Source of the DNA: Clostridia bacterium
Lineage (GTDB): Bacteria; Bacillota; Clostridia; Christensenellales; Borkfalkiaceae
Direction of reading: 5' to 3'
Length of the DNA: 21,533 bases
NCBI GenBank assembly: GCA_017421905.1
Contig: JAFOHH010000121.1
Location: 1-21,533 of the forward strand
The notes under the pieces were generated by a model. That model was not told the DNA's origin, did not search any database, and saw only the letters and a program-made list of their open reading frames with translations. Both the position numbers and the translations under genes were made by a program. This document shows positions 7,482 through 14,341 of the stretch, in pieces (the stretch's first letter is position 1; every line of letters begins with the position of its first letter).

Positions 7482-7511
7482 ATCATATCACAATTTTCAT
7501 ATCTTTGGCAA
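7482..7511 (-). promoter_or_regulatory. Housekeeping-type promoter for the OPA transporter
   Basis: -35 TTGCCA (7506-7511), 18-base spacer, -10 TATGAT (7482-7487) with an upstream TG extension. The predicted start is near 7475, about 48 bases before the ATG. The heptamer GATATGA occurs twice around the -10 region. Confidence 0.65.
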
Positions 7512-7612
7512 TAATTTTGTCGCTATATTTTTAGGTAAAGCGTAAAGAAGATGCGTTTTTCTTTTTTCGTAAAAAAAAATTAAAAAAACGTTATTTTTTT
7601 CTGTTAAAAATA

Positions 7613-7641
7613 CGGACAAACGGCAAAAGTTGTGATATAAT
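7613..7641 (+). promoter_or_regulatory. Promoter for purC
   Basis: A perfect -10 TATAAT (7636-7641) with a TG extension lies 17 bases after CGGACA (7613-7618), a 4 of 6 match to TTGACA. A start near 7648 gives a leader of about 50 bases. Upstream is a very A/T-rich stretch (about 7555-7610) with long A and T runs that could act as an UP element. No PurR box or purine riboswitch was recognised. Confidence 0.7.
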
Positions 7642-7699
7642 AGTCTTTGTTAAAAAACCTTACTGGATAAAAAATTTTTTTAATATAAGGAGCGCAATT

Positions 7700-8383
7700 A
7701 TGAAAAAGATTTACGAAGGTAAAACCAAAGACGTATATAGCTTGGAAAACGGCAACGTTTTGCTCAAATTTAAGGACGACTGCACGGGCAAAGACGGCGT
7801 GTTTGATCCCGGCGAAAACACCGTTGGCTTGACCATTGAAGGTATTGGCAAGGCTAACTTGCAAACTTCGGTTTACTATTTTGAATTATTAAAGCAAGCA
7901 GGCATTAAAACCCACTACGTTAGCGCAAACGTTGAAGACGCTACGATGGAAGTGCTCCCCGGCAAGGTTTTTGGCCACGGCTTGGAAGTAATTTGCCGTT
8001 TGGTTGCAACGGGTAGCTTTATCCGCAGATACGGCGAATATATTGAAGACGGCACTCCCCTCACCGGCGGATACGTAGAATGCACCTTTAAAAACGATGC
8101 GAAGGGCGATCCCCTTGTAACGGGCGAAGGCTTGGCTGCGCTTGGCGTTATGTCCCCCGCTATGTTTGAAAGCATGAAGGAACAAACCTTAAAGATTACT
8201 AAAATCGTTGCAGACGATTTAAAGAGCATCGGTTTGGATCTTTGGGATATTAAGTTTGAATTCGGCTACAACAACGACGAAGTTATTTTGATTGACGAAA
8301 TTGCTTCCGGCAATATGCGCGTTTACAAAGACGGCGTTATCGTAAACCCCGTAGACCTTACCAAGCTTATTTTAAACAGATAA
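7700..8383 (+). CDS. purC: Phosphoribosylaminoimidazole-succinocarboxamide synthase (SAICAR synthetase)
   Basis: Purine biosynthesis: ATP-dependent joining of aspartate to CAIR to form SAICAR in the cytoplasm. The 227-residue protein has the N-terminal [12 protein letters not shown] nucleotide-binding loop, the PurC signature [17 protein letters not shown], and the C-terminal [12 protein letters not shown] plus [14 protein letters not shown] motifs. The length is normal for the bacterial single-domain enzyme. AAGGAG sits eight bases before the ATG. It is the only plus-strand gene here, with its own promoter and terminator, so it is monocistronic rather than inside a pur operon. Other pur genes must be elsewhere in the genome. 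Confidence 0.97.
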   Translation: MKKIYEGKTKDVYSLENGNVLLKFKDDCTGKDGVFDPGENTVGLTIEGIGKANLQTSVYYFELLKQAGIKTHYVSANVEDATMEVLPGKVFGHGLEVICRLVATGSFIRRYGEYIEDGTPLTGGYVECTFKNDAKGDPLVTGEGLAALGVMSPAMFESMKEQTLKITKIVADDLKSIGLDLWDIKFEFGYNNDEVILIDEIASGNMRVYKDGVIVNPVDLTKLILNR

Positions 8384-8397
8384 CTTTTTATTAGATG

Positions 8398-8427
8398 AAA
8401 AGCCCTCGCTTTTGCGAGGGCTTTTTT
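8398..8427 (+). terminator. Intrinsic terminator of purC
   Basis: The stem AAAAGCCCTCGC pairs with GCGAGGGCTTTT around a TTTT loop and ends in six T residues, 15 bases after the purC stop. The A-run on the 5' side means it could also work on the other strand. Confidence 0.93.
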
Positions 8428-8448
8428 AATGCGTTTTCAATTAAGTAG

Positions 8449-8511
8449 TTGGCGGAGGCAAGCTTTTATCTTTTATAAAAAACACGCCAAGGAGAAGCAG
8501 AACGCTTGCCT
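8449..8511. other. Interleaved inverted repeats (pseudoknot-capable) between two terminators
   Basis: TTGGCG (8449-8454) pairs with CGCCAA (8485-8490), and AGGCAAGC (8456-8463) pairs with GCTTGCCT (8504-8511). The order is a-b-a'-b', the layout of an H-type pseudoknot. The element lies in a 106-base gap with no gene, bounded by the purC and efp terminators. No promoter was found for it on either strand. Confidence 0.35.
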
Positions 8512-8533
8512 TTCCGTAATAAAAAAGCATACG

Positions 8534-8573
8534 AAAAGACGCCCGTGCGATTCGCCGCAGGGCGTCTTTTTTA
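8534..8573 (-). terminator. Intrinsic terminator of the pepP-efp unit, bidirectional in form
   Basis: AAAAGACGCCC pairs with GGGCGTCTTTT, and TGCG/CGCA extends the stem past a one-base bulge. On the minus strand it lies 29 bases after the efp stop and ends in TTTT. On the plus strand it ends in six T residues and could back up the purC terminator. Confidence 0.9.
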
Positions 8574-8602
8574 TCCTCTTACAATAAAGGAATAAAGCTT
8601 AC

Positions 8603-9160
8603 TTATTTAACGCGTTCCATATATTCGCCCGTTCTCGTATCGATACGAATGGTTTCGCCTTCGTTTACGAAGATGGGAACTTGAATGGTAGCGCCCGTTT
8701 CTACAACCGCTTGTTTGGTTACGTTGGTAGCGGTATCGCCCTTAACGCCGGGTTCTGCAGAAATAATTTTAAGTTCTACGAAGTTTTCACATTCTACGGA
8801 GAATGCGTTGCCTTTGTAGAATCTTACGGTTACGGGGTCGTTTTCTTTAATATAAATTAAAGCGTCTTCAACCTGATCGTGGTTGAGGGGGATGAGGTTA
8901 AATTCTTCATCCATGAAGTAGTAGAGTTCGCCATCGTTGTAAGAATAGGTCATCTTTTTGGTTTCGATGTGTGCGTTTTCTACTTTTTCGGTGGGGTTGA
9001 AGGTTTTTTCGAGTACGGAACCGGTGATGACGTTTTTAAGTCTGGTTCTTACAAAAGCAGAGCCTTTGCCCGGTTTTACGTGCTGGAAGTCTACTACTAC
9101 GTAGATGTTACCTTCGTATTCGATGGTAGTGCCTTTTCTGAATTCGCCTGCAGAAATCAT
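8603..9160 (-). CDS. efp: Translation elongation factor P
   Basis: 185 residues, the standard length. EF-P enters the ribosomal E site and relieves stalling at polyproline stretches. The KOW-like N-terminal domain contains the modification loop KPGKGSAF, with the conserved Lys at residue 32, modified in many bacteria. Two OB domains follow, and the protein ends with the conserved [17 protein letters not shown] lies eight bases before the ATG. It is 29 bases downstream of the M24 peptidase gene, the same pairing as yqhT-efp in Bacillus. No EF-P modification enzyme gene is in the window, so the modification type is unknown. Confidence 0.98.
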   Translation of the reverse strand: MISAGEFRKGTTIEYEGNIYVVVDFQHVKPGKGSAFVRTRLKNVITGSVLEKTFNPTEKVENAHIETKKMTYSYNDGELYYFMDEEFNLIPLNHDQVEDALIYIKENDPVTVRFYKGNAFSVECENFVELKIISAEPGVKGDTATNVTKQAVVETGATIQVPIFVNEGETIRIDTRTGEYMERVK

Positions 9161-9189
9161 AAATTATCTCCTTTTCAATAACACATATG

Positions 9190-10269
9190 TTATATTTTTG
9201 CTTTTTTAACGACACCGTTTTCGATGTACGTAAGTGCCTTGTTGGTTTTCATTAAGCTGACGGCCTTGCCGCCCTTAATGACGAGCGTATCCTCGATGCG
9301 GATACCGAATTTCCCCTCTTTATAAATACCCGGCTCGTCGGTAAATACCATATTTTCGGCAAAAACCGCGGTGGCTAGGGGGCTTAAATTGGGCAGTTCG
9401 TGAATATGCACGCCCACGCCGTGCCCAAGCGAGTGGGTAAACAGCCCTTTAAATTCGCTTTCTTCTATCACCGTGCGGGCAATAGCGTCTGCATCCTTTG
9501 TGGGCATACCTGCGGTGATGGCGTTTCTTGCATCGAGATGGGCTTTTAACGCTACGGCGTACGCTTTGCGGAAGGTTTTATCGGGCTTGCCGAAGTAAAC
9601 CGTGCGCGTCATATCCGAGCAGTAGCCCTGATAGGAGCAGCCGAAGTCCATTAAAATTGCCATGCCTTTTTTAAGCTTGGTGTTGCCGGGAACGTGGTGC
9701 GGAACGGAAGCGTTTTTACCAAACGCTACGATGGTAGAAAAAGCAAGGCCGGTTGCGCCGAGATTTTTCATACGATATTCCATTTCGGTAGCCACTTCTA
9801 TTTCCGTCATTCCCTCTTTAAAAAAGGTGAGAATGCTTTGATAGGTTTTTTCGGTAATGGAGCACGCCTTTTTGATGAGGGAGAGCTCTTCGTCCGTTTT
9901 TACCATTTCCTGCTCCCAAACCTCGGTGGACATATCCACAAAGTTTTTACCGAGCGCGGAAAGCTGTTCAAATTCCTTTACCGTTACGCAATCGGCCTGG
10001 TAGCCGACGGTTGCCGCGTTGCCGAGTACGGAAGAAAGCACCTCAATTACCGTTTTGGGCGTTGCGGTTAAAACTTCAATCCCCTTGGGGGTAAGCGTTT
10101 TTTCCGCACCCTCTTTATAGCGGAGGTCGGTAATATAAACGGTTTTTTCGGGGAGGACGACGACGTAGCCGAACGAGCTTTCGAACCGAGTGAAATACCA
10201 CATCGTTTGCTCGTCGGAAGTGAGAAATGCGTCTGCCCCTTTTTTATTTAAAAAGTTGCGATTATTCAT
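9190..10269 (-). CDS. M24-family aminopeptidase (Xaa-Pro dipeptidase / aminopeptidase P type)
   Basis: 359 residues from the ATG at 10269. Dimetal peptidase that probably releases residues ahead of proline. The N-terminal creatinase-like domain spans about 1-125. The catalytic pita-bread domain has all five metal ligands: D208 (LMDFG), D219 (CSDMTR), H283 (SLGHGVG), E312 (TDEPGIY) and E326 (GIRIED). The HHVPG at about 191-195 is also typical. The frame is open to 10323, but AAGGAAA just before 10269 and the match of MNNRNFLNKKGADAFL to the family start support 10269. Paired with efp as in Bacillus (yqhT-efp), a sensible link because both concern proline-containing proteins. It has a strong promoter of its own. 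Confidence 0.93.
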   Translation of the reverse strand: MNNRNFLNKKGADAFLTSDEQTMWYFTRFESSFGYVVVLPEKTVYITDLRYKEGAEKTLTPKGIEVLTATPKTVIEVLSSVLGNAATVGYQADCVTVKEFEQLSALGKNFVDMSTEVWEQEMVKTDEELSLIKKACSITEKTYQSILTFFKEGMTEIEVATEMEYRMKNLGATGLAFSTIVAFGKNASVPHHVPGNTKLKKGMAILMDFGCSYQGYCSDMTRTVYFGKPDKTFRKAYAVALKAHLDARNAITAGMPTKDADAIARTVIEESEFKGLFTHSLGHGVGVHIHELPNLSPLATAVFAENMVFTDEPGIYKEGKFGIRIEDTLVIKGGKAVSLMKTNKALTYIENGVVKKAKI

Positions 10270-10308
10270 AGTTTCCTTACTTTTTGGAAAAAACGGTGGC
10301 CCGAATTC

Positions 10309-10320
10309 TCCATATATGGA
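10309..10320. promoter_or_regulatory. Perfect 12-base palindrome TCCATATATGGA at the predicted start of the peptidase-efp transcript
   Basis: The palindrome is centred at 10314.5, about 7 bases below the -10 box, where transcription should start. The position fits an operator. No cognate regulator is known. Confidence 0.4.
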
Positions 10321-10321
10321 C

Positions 10322-10351
10322 ATTTTACCATAAATGATAGGCGTTTGTCAA
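10322..10351 (-). promoter_or_regulatory. Strong promoter for the M24 peptidase-efp unit
   Basis: -35 TTGACA (10346-10351, perfect), 18-base spacer, -10 TAAAAT (10322-10327) with a TG extension. The -35 box overlaps the TGA stop codon of the upstream AP-endonuclease-like gene, so the two transcription units abut directly. Confidence 0.85.
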
Positions 10352-11193
10352 TATTTCTCGTAAATATCTTTCATAATCTTTGCTTCTTCTACCTGCATTC
10401 CGTCCGATTCGGAAATAACGACGGGTTCTAGCTTTAATGCATGTAAAGCGGAAGCGAGGGGCTCGAAATTAGGGCCGTATTTATCGTCTTCAAAGGTAAG
10501 GTGCTTTACTTCGCCCTTTGCCCCGTACATAATTTTGGAGAAATGCACGTGAAAATGCTTCATTTTTTCGTAGCCAAGCTCGTCGATCATATACGAAAGG
10601 CGGTCGATATAATCCTTTTCGGTTTTTAGGCTGCCTTGTTCGCGCGCGTTGACGTGACCGAAATCGACGCAAGGGAGGTAAACGTCGTCTACCTTGCAAA
10701 AGCGGCAAACCTCCTCTATCGTGCCGATTTGAGCAAGCTTGCCCATGGTTTCGGGACAAAAAGAGAGATTTTGCATATCGTTAAGGTGAATGAATTCCGC
10801 AAGAACGTGCAGGCGGTTTTCGGTTAAAGCTACGGCCTCTTCCCTATTCATTTTGCCTTGGCTTGCGGGGTGAAAAATAACGCGGCTGCCGCGCATAAGC
10901 TGTAGCATTTTTGCCGAACGCAGCACGTAGTCGTAGGACTTTTGCGCCATTTCGTCCGAGGGGTTGGCAAAGTTAATATAGTACGGGGCGTGAACGCTGA
11001 GCTCTACGCCAGCTTCGGTAAACACCTCGCCGAGAAGCTCTGCTTTTTCTTCGCCCATCATAATGCCTCTTCCAAAGGAATATTCGTAAGCGTTGAGGCC
11101 GCGCGCTTTAACAAACGCCGCCGCTTGCTCCGTTTTGGAAAACCCTTCTGCAAAAAAGCTTAAACTGTTTCCGCTGGGTCCGAATTTAATCAT
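10348..11193 (-). CDS. TIM-barrel protein of the AP endonuclease 2 / endonuclease IV (Nfo-like) family
   Basis: 281 residues, the size of endonuclease IV. The metal ligands of Nfo can be matched in order: H68 (SVHAPYYIN), H108 (IFHPAS), E148 (CPETMG), D177 and H180 (CVDFGH), H215 or H217 (FHVHFS), H231 (VKHL) and E262 (SESDG). The position equivalent to Nfo Asp229 seems to be Glu228. An AP-site incising repair nuclease is likely, but sequence around the ligands is divergent from classical Nfo, so a sugar-isomerase-like activity in the same fold is possible. AAAGGAG precedes the ATG. It follows ribF by 15 bases and ends the long operon, where the next promoter begins inside its stop codon. Confidence 0.8.
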   Translation of the reverse strand: MIKFGPSGNSLSFFAEGFSKTEQAAAFVKARGLNAYEYSFGRGIMMGEEKAELLGEVFTEAGVELSVHAPYYINFANPSDEMAQKSYDYVLRSAKMLQLMRGSRVIFHPASQGKMNREEAVALTENRLHVLAEFIHLNDMQNLSFCPETMGKLAQIGTIEEVCRFCKVDDVYLPCVDFGHVNAREQGSLKTEKDYIDRLSYMIDELGYEKMKHFHVHFSKIMYGAKGEVKHLTFEDDKYGPNFEPLASALHALKLEPVVISESDGMQVEEAKIMKDIYEKY

Positions 11194-11208
11194 ATGGTAC
11201 TCCTTTCC

Positions 11209-12114
11209 CTATTCGCAGTCTGCAAACGCGGGATGCTCGTCCTCTCGGACGGCGGTAAGATCGCGCGCGAGCTGCTCGATAAGGGCTTCTTGCGAAGGAA
11301 ATTTGCGGATGGCGCGGAGATAGCGCACGAATCCGACTTCTATCGTTTGACCGTATAAATCGCCCTCGTAGCCGATAATATGCGTTTCGAGCAGCACCTT
11401 ATCGTGCAAAAAGGTAGGGGCTGCGCCGAGATTTGCTACGCCGCGATAAAGCTTACCTTCTGCTTTAGCAAGGACGGCGTAAACGCCTGCTTTGGGCAGG
11501 AAACGGTCGTTCATTTCTATATTAGCGGTGGGAAAGCCGAGCTTTTGGCCTAAACGGTAGCCGCCTTCTACCACGCCGCTGATGGTATAAATTCTGCCGA
11601 GAAGAGAGGCGGCAATTTGAGGTTCGCCCGAGGAAAGAGCCGTTTTAACTGCCGAGGTAGATACCTTTTCCTCCTTAACCGTAACGGGCGGCAAAACGGA
11701 AAGCGGGATTCCTGCTTTTTCGCACAGGGAGGAAAGCTGCTCGGTAGTACACGCGGCGTTTGCCCCAAAGCGGTAATCGAACCCGCAAACGAGGGCTTTT
11801 ACGTCGAAATTACAGGTGAGAATTTCGAAAAATTCCTCGCCGGACATCGCCTTTGTTTCCGCATTAAACTCCGCCATAACGGTGAGCTCTATGCCGCAAG
11901 ATTCAAAAAGGGAAAGGCGTTCGTTTTCCGTTTGAATGGGCGTGCCTTTTATTTCCCCCGTAAAGGTGAAGGCGGCGGGGGTAACGCCGAATTGATTTGC
12001 CAAACGGACGGTTTCTTCAAACACCTTTTGGTGGCCGAGGTGTACGCTATCGAAATAGCCGAGGGCGAGCACGACGGGATAGTCCGTTTTTTGGTTTAAT
12101 TCTAAAATTTCCAT
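11209..12114 (-). CDS. ribF: Bifunctional riboflavin kinase / FAD synthetase
   Basis: 301 residues. Converts riboflavin to FMN and then FAD. The N-terminal FAD synthetase (nucleotidyltransferase) domain has GYFDSVHLGH (residues 19-28), where most homologues have G in place of S23, and STSAVKTALSSG. The C-terminal flavokinase domain (about 180-295) has GGYRLGQKLGFPTANIE, GVANLGAAPTF and the catalytic-Glu region LLETHIIGYEGDLYG. No clear ribosome binding site precedes the ATG; the truB stop is only 21 bases upstream, so it is probably translated by coupling. The truB-ribF pair is the common Firmicutes arrangement. No FMN riboswitch was seen upstream, consistent with control by the operon promoter. 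Confidence 0.96.
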   Translation of the reverse strand: MEILELNQKTDYPVVLALGYFDSVHLGHQKVFEETVRLANQFGVTPAAFTFTGEIKGTPIQTENERLSLFESCGIELTVMAEFNAETKAMSGEEFFEILTCNFDVKALVCGFDYRFGANAACTTEQLSSLCEKAGIPLSVLPPVTVKEEKVSTSAVKTALSSGEPQIAASLLGRIYTISGVVEGGYRLGQKLGFPTANIEMNDRFLPKAGVYAVLAKAEGKLYRGVANLGAAPTFLHDKVLLETHIIGYEGDLYGQTIEVGFVRYLRAIRKFPSQEALIEQLARDLTAVREDEHPAFADCE

Positions 12115-12135
12115 AAGTTTAGGCTAATAAGCCGA

Positions 12136-12984
12136 TTATTCCTTTAAAAAAGCTTTTATTTTTAAGCGGGTTGCGGTAACCTCTCCCACGCCGAGCAAAA
12201 CGTCTTCTCCAAAAACGGTATAAAGGCCGTCGCTATTAGGGAGGTTGGTGGGGAGCCCATCGATAATGCGCTTGGTAAACTTTGCGTTTAAAGTAATGCG
12301 CGGGTAGGACAAGGCGCGTTCGGACGGGATGAGAAATTTTGCTACCGTTTCCTCGGTGAGATCGTCTAAAGCGATGCTGTTTTCTAACGTAAAAACGCCG
12401 CTTTGGGTGCGGCAAAGCGCCGTCATCGTACCATAAGAGCCGAGTGCGTAAGCAATATCGCGCACAAGGGAGCGAATATACGTTCCGCCGCCGCAGGATA
12501 CGCGGATGCGATGGGAGTTTTCCCCCGTTTGACCGAGGTATTCGATAGCATCGATGCGGACGGTTTTTGCGGCAAGGGTAAATTCTACGCCGCGACGGGC
12601 GAGAGCATAGCCGCGTTTTCCATCGACAAAGCAAGCGGAATACGCAGGCGGCACTTGGGAAATTTCCCCTACGAATTGCGGTAGAATTGCCTCTACCTGC
12701 TCTTTAGTGGGAATGACGTCCGTCGTTTTCGTTACCGTGCCGGTGGCGTCTAACGTGTCGCGTTCTTCGCCAAAAAGGAGTTCGGCAACGTATACCTTTT
12801 GCTTTTCGATAAGATAGGGAAAAAGGCGCGTAGCTTTGCCAACGGCAACGGGAAGTACGCCCGACGCCATAGGATCGAGCGTGCCCATATGTCCGCAAGC
12901 CGCGCCCGTGAGTTTACGAACGCGCGCAACCACGCGGGTGGAATTGCAGTTTTCCGGCTTGATAACTGAAATAAATCCCTGCAT
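12136..12984 (-). CDS. truB: tRNA pseudouridine(55) synthase
   Basis: Makes the universal pseudouridine-55 in the T-loop of tRNAs. 282 residues. The catalytic motif HMGTLDPMASGVLP holds the active-site Asp at residue 37. Also present are the N-terminal SVIKPENCNSTRVV, the Tyr-containing QVPPAYSACFVDG region, and GGGTYIRSLVRDIA. A short PUA-like tail closes the protein. The start ATG follows the nrnA stop directly (TAAATG), and its ribosome binding site GGAGG lies inside the last codons of nrnA, so translation is coupled. A substitution in the usual KPxGxTS motif (KPENCNST) is noted but seems harmless. Confidence 0.97.
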   Translation of the reverse strand: MQGFISVIKPENCNSTRVVARVRKLTGAACGHMGTLDPMASGVLPVAVGKATRLFPYLIEKQKVYVAELLFGEERDTLDATGTVTKTTDVIPTKEQVEAILPQFVGEISQVPPAYSACFVDGKRGYALARRGVEFTLAAKTVRIDAIEYLGQTGENSHRIRVSCGGGTYIRSLVRDIAYALGSYGTMTALCRTQSGVFTLENSIALDDLTEETVAKFLIPSERALSYPRITLNAKFTKRIIDGLPTNLPNSDGLYTVFGEDVLLGVGEVTATRLKIKAFLKE

Positions 12985-13947
12985 TTAGTCCTCCAAATAG
13001 TTGGACGCTTGAAAAACGAGCTTATCTTCTACGTCTTCGAAATATCCGTTTACCATACAGCCGGAGGCCTGTACGTGACCGCCGCCGCCAAATACGCCGG
13101 CGAGCTGATTGACGTTTGCCTTGCCTTTACTGCGGAAGCTGATTTTGAAATTCTTTTCCCCCACTTGTAGCATAGAAATAGCAATTTCTACGCCTTCTAC
13201 GGATAAGGGGTAGTCGATAAAGCCTTCGGTTACGTCTGCTTTTGCGCCGTAGTAGTTGAGCTGCGCTTTGGAAATAGAGATAACGGCGATTTTTCCTTCT
13301 CTGTAAAAGCGCATATTGCCCATAACCTCTGCTTGCAATGCGGCGCGCGTGCGCGTTTGACTTTTGAACATTGCTTGCGAAATTTTATGAGAATCTGCCC
13401 CTGCTTTTTTAAGAGCGGCGGCAACGAGGAAGGTTTCTTCGGTAACGTTATTGTGCGCAAAATGCCCCGTATCGGTAGAAAGGCCGAGCATGAGGGCGTT
13501 TGCAATGCGCGGGGTAATTTCCGCACCCAAAACCCCTGCCAAGCGGTAAATGAGTTGGCAGGTTGCCGCTACGTCTTCTACAAAGGAAAGGGCGGCGTAA
13601 CGGGTGTTGGACACGTGGTGATCGATTAGCACGGTGTTTGGCTTTTCCCCTTCAAAAAGATAGGAAAATGCACCGATGCGTTGTTCGTCTGCGCAGTCTA
13701 CGGCAAAATACACGTCGTACTTTTGCTTGGGGAGGGCGGAGGTAAATGCGGTAATATCGCAAACGGCCGCAAACTTTTGAGGAATTTCTCCATCGCAAAA
13801 GAGCGTAACCGTTTTGCCCATATCCTCCAGCAAATATTTTACGGCAAGCGCAGAGCCGATGGTATCGCCATCGGGACGAATATGACTAAAAACGGCAATG
13901 GAATTGCCGTTTTTTAGGGTTTGTGCTACCTTTTCGAGCGTGGTCAT
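12985..13947 (-). CDS. nrnA: DHH/DHHA1 phosphoesterase, NrnA-type oligoribonuclease / pAp phosphatase
   Basis: 320 residues. NrnA degrades short RNA oligonucleotides to mononucleotides and dephosphorylates 3'-phosphoadenosine-5'-phosphate. The metal site is complete: HIRPDGD (22-28), AVDCAD (D84), and the defining IDHH (108-111), plus STDTGHF (158-163). The DHHA1 substrate domain has GGGGH at 287-291. The frame is open to 13986, but AAAGGAT seven bases before the ATG at 13947 and the family start MTTLEKV fix the start. It lies between rbfA and truB, the usual Clostridia/Bacillales-related arrangement. Confidence 0.95.
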   Translation of the reverse strand: MTTLEKVAQTLKNGNSIAVFSHIRPDGDTIGSALAVKYLLEDMGKTVTLFCDGEIPQKFAAVCDITAFTSALPKQKYDVYFAVDCADEQRIGAFSYLFEGEKPNTVLIDHHVSNTRYAALSFVEDVAATCQLIYRLAGVLGAEITPRIANALMLGLSTDTGHFAHNNVTEETFLVAAALKKAGADSHKISQAMFKSQTRTRAALQAEVMGNMRFYREGKIAVISISKAQLNYYGAKADVTEGFIDYPLSVEGVEIAISMLQVGEKNFKISFRSKGKANVNQLAGVFGGGGHVQASGCMVNGYFEDVEDKLVFQASNYLED

Positions 13948-13960
13948 AATATATCCTTTT

Positions 13961-14332
13961 TTATTCTTCTTCGGGAGAGTCGGCAAGGTCTTTTTCTACG
14001 CTTTTTAAGAGGCGATTGATCTTGTCGCTGTAATCCATGGTGGTATCTTCTAAAAAGGTAAGTTCGGGAACGGTGCGTTGCGTCATACGGCGAGAAAGCT
14101 CGTAACGAACGGTTTTTGCGTTTTTAACGAGTGCGGCAAAGCATGCCTTTTTCTTTTCTTCGTCGGGCTGAAAAATGCTGACGTATACGCGGGCGTGGCG
14201 CAGATCGGGAGATACGTCTACCGAAAGCACGCTAACGAGCCCCGAAATTGCGTCGTCCTTTACCCTGTTGGAAATGATATCGGAAATTTCTTTACGATAT
14301 TCTTGCGAAAGCTGATTTAACCGTTTTGCCAT
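13961..14332 (-). CDS. rbfA: Ribosome-binding factor A
   Basis: 123 residues. RbfA is a KH-like fold protein that binds the 30S subunit near the 5' end of 16S rRNA during maturation. Landmarks are the start RLNQLSQEYRKEISDIISN, the SVDVSPDLRHARVYVSIF strand region and TVPELTFLEDTTMDYSDKIN. The acidic tail (DSPEEE) is normal. AAGGTGG lies four bases before the ATG. It follows infB by nine bases; the small ylxP gene found between infB and rbfA in Bacillus is absent. Confidence 0.97.
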   Translation of the reverse strand: MAKRLNQLSQEYRKEISDIISNRVKDDAISGLVSVLSVDVSPDLRHARVYVSIFQPDEEKKKACFAALVKNAKTVRYELSRRMTQRTVPELTFLEDTTMDYSDKINRLLKSVEKDLADSPEEE

Positions 14333-14341
14333 ACCGCCACC

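Noticed and set aside
7642..7699. Purine riboswitch or PurR box ahead of purC
   Set aside because: The leader is about 50 bases, A/T-rich, without the aptamer core or CCGAAC-type boxes.
8491..8560. Small plus-strand peptide starting at a TTG after AAGGAG in the efp-purC gap
   Set aside because: The frame would run through the terminator stem, has no promoter, and shows no recognisable protein features.
12115..12135. FMN riboswitch ahead of ribF
   Set aside because: Only 21 bases separate truB and ribF, with no room for the aptamer, and no RFN motif was seen elsewhere.
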